The notes under the pieces are model-generated. The model worked only from the letters and a program-made list of their open reading frames with translations, did no database searches and was not told where the DNA came from. A DNA stretch of 10,891 nucleotides from Candidatus Auribacterota bacterium. Lineage in GTDB: Bacteria > Auribacterota > UBA6266. The stretch lies in NCBI GenBank assembly GCA_016933315.1, contig JAFGBE010000199.1:1-10891 (forward strand), read 5' to 3'. Below, in pieces: positions 6,929 through 10,891 of the stretch (position 1 is the stretch's first letter; each line of letters begins with the position of its first letter). The translations under genes and the position numbers were made by a program.

Positions 6929-7528
6929 TCACTTCAGCGCAAAAGCGCGGTTGATGTTTTCAACTTTCACGGGGGCCGCGGTCTTGCCGAGATACACATC
7001 ATCGAAATAAGCGTATCCCGTATTGCCCTTTCCGCCGCTGTTCTCAAGCATAAGAAGAAGCTTCGTCACATTACTGAATTCGGGGGCTGTTGTTTCTATT
7101 TTCAGGAATGTCCAGCCGTTATCTCCAGTTATTTTTTCGCTCGCCGCCGAGTCAATCAATGTGCCGTCCTTCCAGAATTCAAGTTTAATAAAAGCATGCA
7201 CTTCGTTTCCGGCTTTTCCCTTCAGGTTTTCGGTTTTTACCCATGCTGAAGCGTAGACTTTCTCGTTTTCCTTAAAGACTTTCTTTTCCTGAATCAGCGC
7301 TCCCGCCGAAAAAGGGCCACCCTCTCTACCCTCCAGCGAAAGCCTAAGGCAGAAAAGCCCTCCCGGGGAATGGTTTTCGGCCATAACCACATCTTCCCTG
7401 ACGGCCCAGGCGCCCCATCCGAAACTGTCGCCGGACTCGAAATCCGGGTTTATCGCCAGATTAAACGAATCCGCGCGACAAAATACAGTTGCGCATAAAA
7501 CCATCAAAAAAACCGCACAGCTTCTCAT
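6929..7528 (-). CDS. Exported jelly-roll (CBM-like) protein
   Basis: A 199-residue exported protein, counted from the ATG at 7526-7528. A TTG four codons upstream (7538-7540) is in frame, but the ATG gives the better signal peptide (MRSCAVFLM, cut near CRA/DS). The mature part starts with NPDFESG and continues with GALIQE, ASAWVKT, LKG and KLEFW, in the same order as the truncated gene at 1-367. It ends in YAYFDDVYLG, the closing strand typical of CBM4/9-like jelly rolls, plus a short tail. No good Shine-Dalgarno is seen; the start lies 19 bases after the upstream stop and is probably coupled to it. The gene sits between an orphan exported protein and the cyclic-di-GMP protein. Glycan binding is inferred from fold only. 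Confidence 0.85.
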   Translation of the reverse strand: MRSCAVFLMVLCATVFCRADSFNLAINPDFESGDSFGWGAWAVREDVVMAENHSPGGLFCLRLSLEGREGGPFSAGALIQEKKVFKENEKVYASAWVKTENLKGKAGNEVHAFIKLEFWKDGTLIDSAASEKITGDNGWTFLKIETTAPEFSNVTKLLLMLENSGGKGNTGYAYFDDVYLGKTAAPVKVENINRAFALK

Positions 7529-7547
7529 AGCATTATACAACCGGTTT

Positions 7548-8150
7548 CTACTTTATATTATACAAATCAAACTCTATTACCTGCTCCTTGCCCATTAACG
7601 GTATTACTGTAAGAGACACTTTTGATTTAAGGTCCAGCTCCTTAAGGGGAAAACCCCAGTGGTACACAGCGTAATACAGGCCGTCCGGCTGTTTGTCGCT
7701 CAGGCTTTTCATCACGGAAACATCCGTCATAAGCACTTTGTTTCTCTGTTTCAGGACCGCTTTAAAATCATCGAGATGGTCCTTGTGCTGGCTCGTAATA
7801 AGGACATAAAAGACTATGTCGTTTTCAAGCATCTTGTACCCGCTCGACATTTCAAGCCTTTCGAGGTTGAAATCCTGGTAGCGCTTCGCGGAAATGAGAG
7901 AATCAAACGCTATAAGAGAATATTTTGTCCAGAGTACCGCCGAAATATCATAGTAGTCTGCCTTTACCTCCCGGTAAGCGCATAAATCGTTCATAAAGCT
8001 TATAGGGTCCGAATCCTTGTATTTGGCGCCGGTATTTACGGCTTCGGTTATATCGGTTGAAGAAAGTTCCATCATGACCGCATGGGCTGCCGGGCAGAAA
8101 ACCAGAATGCCCAGCAAAACAAATAAAAATTTTAAACGGTGAATTCTCAT
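7548..8150 (-). CDS. Exported protein of unknown family
   Basis: A 200-residue protein that I do not recognise. The ATG at 8148-8150 is chosen over an in-frame GTG at 8178-8180 because GGAGG lies five bases upstream and a clean signal peptide follows directly (MRIHRLKFLF through PAAHA, residues 1-24). The mature part is mixed and fairly charged, with no cysteine pairs or membrane spans. It has an early helix-like stretch, FMNDLCAYREVKADYY, then strand-rich blocks such as DIVFYVLIT, LYYAVYHWGF and VIEFDLYNI. The alternation of strands suggests a compact periplasmic or surface domain. It is the second gene of the operon and is followed by a jelly-roll protein and a cyclic-di-GMP protein. Its function is unknown. 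Confidence 0.8.
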   Translation of the reverse strand: MRIHRLKFLFVLLGILVFCPAAHAVMMELSSTDITEAVNTGAKYKDSDPISFMNDLCAYREVKADYYDISAVLWTKYSLIAFDSLISAKRYQDFNLERLEMSSGYKMLENDIVFYVLITSQHKDHLDDFKAVLKQRNKVLMTDVSVMKSLSDKQPDGLYYAVYHWGFPLKELDLKSKVSLTVIPLMGKEQVIEFDLYNIK

Positions 8151-8155
8151 TTTTT

Positions 8156-8162
8156 CCTCCGG
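8156..8162 (-). promoter_or_regulatory. Ribosome binding site that decides a start
   Basis: CCGGAGG on the minus strand lies five bases before the ATG at 8148-8150 of the orphan exported gene. It selects that start over the earlier GTG at 8178-8180, which would overlap the upstream stop and spoil the signal peptide. Confidence 0.75.
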
Positions 8163-8176
8163 TATTGTATTTTTTG

Positions 8177-8482
8177 TCACTTCTGCTGGGTTCCGGCCCT
8201 GAAACCGGCGTTATAGCCCGCCTGGTAACCTGCCTGGTAACCGGAATTATACGAGTCCTGGGAAGATGAGCCTCCGCCGGAGGATGAACCGTCGTCCCTG
8301 TGAAAATTTCCGCCGGAAACATCGTCAAGCATATTCCCTCTTGCTCCGGTCAATACTTTTGCCCCTTCATAAACAGCCAATCCTTTGCCTACTGTGTCCC
8401 ACGTACTGTGCTTCGCAAAAACAAACTGTTGGATGCAAAACAACAGCGTCAGGGAAAGGATCAAAACAAAAAGAATTCTCAT
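8177..8482 (-). CDS. Small exported protein with GX3 (GYxA) repeat tail
   Basis: A 101-residue protein and the first gene of its operon, with TAAGGAGG (8491-8498) eight bases before the ATG. Residues 1-23 are a signal peptide ending in FVFA. The short mature protein has a small hydrophobic stretch (VGKGLAVYEGAKVLTG), a Gly/Ser-rich linker (about 65-75), and a tail in which glycine recurs every fourth residue (81, 85, 89, 93, 97) as GYQA, GYQA, GYNA, GFRA. GX3 tails of this kind form glycine-faced helices; similar periodicity is known from Yae1-type and FliH-type proteins, but nothing else matches those. A packing or assembly role at the envelope is possible. No known family is recognised. Confidence 0.8.
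   Translation of the reverse strand: MRILFVLILSLTLLFCIQQFVFAKHSTWDTVGKGLAVYEGAKVLTGARGNMLDDVSGGNFHRDDGSSSGGGSSSQDSYNSGYQAGYQAGYNAGFRAGTQQK
8192..8242 (-). repeat. Coding tandem repeat of the GX3 tail
   Basis: Four 12-base units encode GYxA or GFxA and end with a final glycine codon. The two units at 8219-8230 and 8231-8242 differ at one base only, which points to recent unit duplication. The other two have drifted (GYNA, GFRA). Confidence 0.75.
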
Positions 8483-8538
8483 AATTTTGACCTCCTTATT
8501 TTAACCGGCGTAAAATTTTTCAAAAAACACCAGAAATA

Positions 8539-8567
8539 ATTGTATCGCAAAAAAACCGTTTGTTCAA
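8539..8567 (-). promoter_or_regulatory. Promoter of the GX3/jelly-roll/HD-GYP operon
   Basis: On the minus strand TTGAAC (8562-8567) and TACAAT (8539-8544) are separated by 17 bases, which include a run of seven T. The predicted start lies about 50 bases before the first gene. It is back to back with the promoter of the plus-strand transporter. The 8483-8644 intergenic region holds nothing else clear. Confidence 0.6.
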
Positions 8568-8610
8568 TTAATCTGTAAATACAAATCATTGGAAAAAGAT
8601 AGGATGATAA

Positions 8611-8619
8611 TGCTATATT
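8611..8619 (+). promoter_or_regulatory. Extended -10 promoter of the transporter gene
   Basis: TGCTATATT fits the extended -10 form TGnTATAAT with one mismatch. A TTGGAA at 8589-8594 is 19 bases upstream, too far for a good -35. The transcript leader would be short, about 20 bases, and includes the GGAGG ribosome site. Confidence 0.4.
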
Positions 8620-8644
8620 TATGTGAAAAATCTGCGGAGGCAAA

Positions 8645-10105
8645 GTGAAGAAACCATCTTTAAGCATTTTGCACATATGCAATATGAGCATAGGTTTTAT
8701 GGGAATACAGTTCGGCTGGGGCCTGCAAATGGCGAATATGAGCGCGATTTATGAATACCTCGGGGCAAACCCCGATAAAATTCCCATACTATGGCTTGCC
8801 GCCCCGCTGACAGGGCTTATCGTCCAGCCCATAATAGGACACCTGAGCGATAACACATGGTGCTGGCTCGGGAGAAGAAGGCCTTACTTCCTGATAGGCG
8901 CGATCCTCGCCACATTCGCCCTGTTCCTGATGCCTTACTCCGGCACATTGTGGATGGCAGCCGGCCTGCTATGGGTGCTTGATTCATCTGTAAACATAAG
9001 CATGGAACCCTTCAGGGCTTTTGTCGCGGATATGCTCCCCGAAAAACAGAGGACAATAGGTTATTCGATACAGACGCTGTTCGTTTCCATAGGAGCCGTC
9101 ACCGCTTCCGCTTTCCCGTGGATTCTCGGGAACATCTTTCACATAAGTAAAACCCCTCCTGTTCCCCACCCGCTGGCGGTAACATCCGCCGCGCACGGTT
9201 CATCGCATCACGTGCTCTCATCCATGCCTCTTTTAAACATGATACCGGACATCCTTCAGGATAAACTGCCTTACATAATAAAAATCTCTTTTCATGTCGG
9301 CGCAGTCGTGTTTATCTCCGCGGTTCTCTGGACCGTAATAACATGCAGGGAATACCCTCCCGAGAACAGCAAACCCGCTAAAAAACCCGGGAAAAATAAA
9401 AATGCCGTATCCGTTTTTTTTAAAGAAATCGTTTCCGACCTTTTTAATATGCCTAAAACCATGAAGGAGCTCGCGTGGGTCCAGTTTTTCACATGGATGG
9501 CGATGTTCTGTCTCTGGATGTATTTCCCGGTAACTGTAGGGCACCTTTTCGGGGAAGAAAATTCGCCGCAATATCTCGACGGCATAGAATGGGCGGGCAT
9601 CTGTTTTGCCACATATAATGTAATCACTTTGTTTTATTCATTCTTCATGCCTAAAATAGCCCAGCTTATTACAAGAAAAAAGACCCATTTTATAAGCCTG
9701 CTTTTCGGCGCCGCCGGTATGCTGGGAATATTATTTCTTCACGGAACCGACATAGGGCTTCTGAAAAAACTTGTCCTTATCCTGATGGTCGGGCTGGGAA
9801 TAGCATGGGGAAGCATACTCACCATGCCGTACGCTATGCTGTCGGCGGCGATTCCAAAATCAAAAATGGGCATATATATGGGAATATTCAACTTCTTCAT
9901 CACTCTTCCCCAGATAACAATATCTCTCGGGTTCGGATGGGTTATGCTGAACGTGCTGGGGAATAACCGCGCGATGGGGGTCGTTTTCGGCGGAATCTGC
10001 ATGGTAATCGCGGCTTTGCTTACCCTGAGGGTAAAAGACAGGGGCTTGGAAAAAGAAAGGGGATACCCCGAGTCATGGGTATCGCCCAGAAAAAAACACT
10101 CTTAA
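8645..10105 (+). CDS. MFS sugar symporter of the SLC45/sucrose-maltose type
   Basis: A 486-residue inner-membrane transporter starting at GTG, with GGAGG (8636-8640) four bases upstream. About twelve membrane segments can be seen, split by a basic central loop (about 235-275). The signature after the second segment, GHLSDNTWCWLGRRRP (65-80), and the fourth-to-fifth loop FRAFVADMLPEKQR (123-136) are characteristic of the sucrose/maltose proton symporter group, related to plant SUT and bacterial SuxC or MalY-type carriers. It should import a di- or oligosaccharide with protons. The loop between segments five and six (about 160-210) is long and rich in Pro and His. The gene diverges from the exported-protein operon and is followed by rmuC. 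The substrate cannot be read from the sequence. Confidence 0.9.
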   Translation: MKKPSLSILHICNMSIGFMGIQFGWGLQMANMSAIYEYLGANPDKIPILWLAAPLTGLIVQPIIGHLSDNTWCWLGRRRPYFLIGAILATFALFLMPYSGTLWMAAGLLWVLDSSVNISMEPFRAFVADMLPEKQRTIGYSIQTLFVSIGAVTASAFPWILGNIFHISKTPPVPHPLAVTSAAHGSSHHVLSSMPLLNMIPDILQDKLPYIIKISFHVGAVVFISAVLWTVITCREYPPENSKPAKKPGKNKNAVSVFFKEIVSDLFNMPKTMKELAWVQFFTWMAMFCLWMYFPVTVGHLFGEENSPQYLDGIEWAGICFATYNVITLFYSFFMPKIAQLITRKKTHFISLLFGAAGMLGILFLHGTDIGLLKKLVLILMVGLGIAWGSILTMPYAMLSAAIPKSKMGIYMGIFNFFITLPQITISLGFGWVMLNVLGNNRAMGVVFGGICMVIAALLTLRVKDRGLEKERGYPESWVSPRKKHS

Positions 10106-10111
10106 CATAGG

Positions 10112-10130
10112 CGCGGGCCCGGCGCCCGGC
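10112..10130 (+). other. Short all-GC block between transporter and rmuC
   Basis: Within the 42-base gap the run at 10111-10130 is entirely G and C, and CGGGC (10114-10118) can pair with GCCCG (10124-10128) around a 5-base loop. No T tract follows, so it is not a standard terminator. It could attenuate or protect the message between the two genes. Confidence 0.3.
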
Positions 10131-10147
10131 TTGAAAAAAGGTGAAAA

Positions 10148-10891
10148 ATGGAACTAATTCTTCTTATACTTGTCCTGGTAACTCTCGCCGTAACGGTAGC
10201 CTTATCGGTTTTCATGCTCAAAAGAAGCGCAAACGACCCGCTGCTGAATGTGGATTCATTTTTAAAAGACAATTTCATTTCATTCCAATCCAACATCAAT
10301 AAGGAGCTGAACCAGACGCGCTCCGAAATCAACAGGTCCAAAGACCTTATATCGGAGCACACCCTTAAGACAGTCGATTCCATCAAAGATATCAACCTCA
10401 CTATACAGAAGATAATATCCCAGCAGGAAGAATCCAACAGGCTCGGGGAATCCCTGAAGGATATCCTCCAGACGCCCAAGCTCAGGGGAAGCTACGGGGA
10501 GACGGTGCTCGAAGAAATGCTTGAGCAGGCCCTTCCGAAGGGGTTGTGGGAGCGCCAGTACGTCATCGAAGGACGCGAACAGGTAGACGCCGTGATAAAA
10601 ATGAAGAACCTCATCATACCTATAGACGCCAAATTTCCCAGGGAAAACTACCGGAAATACCTTTCATCCGCAACAGATGACGAAAAAACAAAATACTGGA
10701 AAGAATACGAAAAAGACCTGAAAAAACATATTAAAGACATAAAGGATAAATATATAAAACCGGAAAAGGGAACATCCGAATTCGGGTTGATGTTCATACC
10801 GTCTGAATCAATATATTATGAAACAATAACCGAAAAGAACTTTATGGGCCACAAATCCGAAATATTCGATTTCGCCCAGAAAAACAAAGTC
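10148..10891 (+). CDS. rmuC: RmuC-family DNA recombination protein, 3' part missing
   Basis: The first 248 codons of a gene that leaves the right edge in frame. The ATG has AAGGTG (10138-10143) four bases upstream. Residues 4-24 form an N-terminal membrane anchor, then a coiled-coil stretch (about 35-105), then the RmuC domain with LRGSYGE (112-118), DAKFP (160-164), YIKPEKGTSEFG (202-213) and FIPSE (216-220). These blocks match the nuclease-like core of RmuC, which in E. coli limits inversions at short repeats. The transporter lies 42 bases upstream and may share a transcript with it. The link to the carbohydrate genes is probably only positional. Confidence 0.93.
   Translation, partial: MELILLILVLVTLAVTVALSVFMLKRSANDPLLNVDSFLKDNFISFQSNINKELNQTRSEINRSKDLISEHTLKTVDSIKDINLTIQKIISQQEESNRLGESLKDILQTPKLRGSYGETVLEEMLEQALPKGLWERQYVIEGREQVDAVIKMKNLIIPIDAKFPRENYRKYLSSATDDEKTKYWKEYEKDLKKHIKDIKDKYIKPEKGTSEFGLMFIPSESIYYETITEKNFMGHKSEIFDFAQKNKV

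Noticed and set aside
6929..8482. Lipoprotein signals in the exported proteins of the first operon
   Set aside because: The cysteines in the signal peptides are preceded by Phe or lack the Leu-x-Gly/Ala pattern, so they do not form lipoboxes.
1..10891. CRISPR arrays, tRNA or rRNA genes, insertion sequences
   Set aside because: No regularly spaced repeats, no cloverleaf-like or ribosomal sequence and no transposase were found on either strand.

Overview
The window looks like part of a carbohydrate-related locus from a Gram-negative, probably uncultured bacterium. The evidence is many Sec-type signal peptides, a protein ending in a PEP-CTERM sorting tail (which normally goes with an exosortase and an outer membrane), sigma70-like promoters and strong AAGGAGG ribosome sites. 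Large F5/8-type-C glycosidase-like proteins together with PEP-CTERM proteins fit groups such as Omnitrophota or other PVC-related lineages. That placement is an inference and is weak.

All genes from position 1 to 8482 lie on the minus strand. Read in their transcriptional direction, the first operon (8482 to 5471) starts at a good promoter and encodes a small exported protein with a GX3 repeat tail, an exported protein of unknown family, an exported jelly-roll (CBM-like) protein, and a cytoplasmic GAF-HD-GYP-PilZ cyclic-di-GMP protein. Next comes a LacI-family repressor (5379 to 4366) behind a perfect-consensus sigma70 promoter with an operator-like palindrome over its -10 and start. It is followed by a PEP-CTERM jelly-roll protein (4265 to 3621), whose promoter region carries a second copy of the same palindrome. 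A long structured terminator-like inverted repeat then precedes a two-gene unit. This unit encodes a 1009-residue secreted six-hairpin glycosidase-like protein with two discoidin domains, and a second exported jelly-roll protein cut by the left edge, which is a clear paralogue of the one in the first operon.

On the plus strand, divergent from the first operon, lie a sugar/H+ symporter of the SLC45/sucrose-maltose MFS type (8645 to 10105) and, 42 bases later, the start of rmuC, which runs off the right edge.

The likely theme is surface binding and breakdown of a glycan (glycosidase, three jelly-roll proteins), sugar import (MFS), a local LacI repressor that controls itself and the PEP-CTERM gene, and a cyclic-di-GMP protein tied to exported proteins of unknown job. 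The substrate cannot be read from the sequence. No RNA genes, CRISPR array, insertion sequence or prophage was seen. The longest gene-free stretch is 202 bases (3419-3620).
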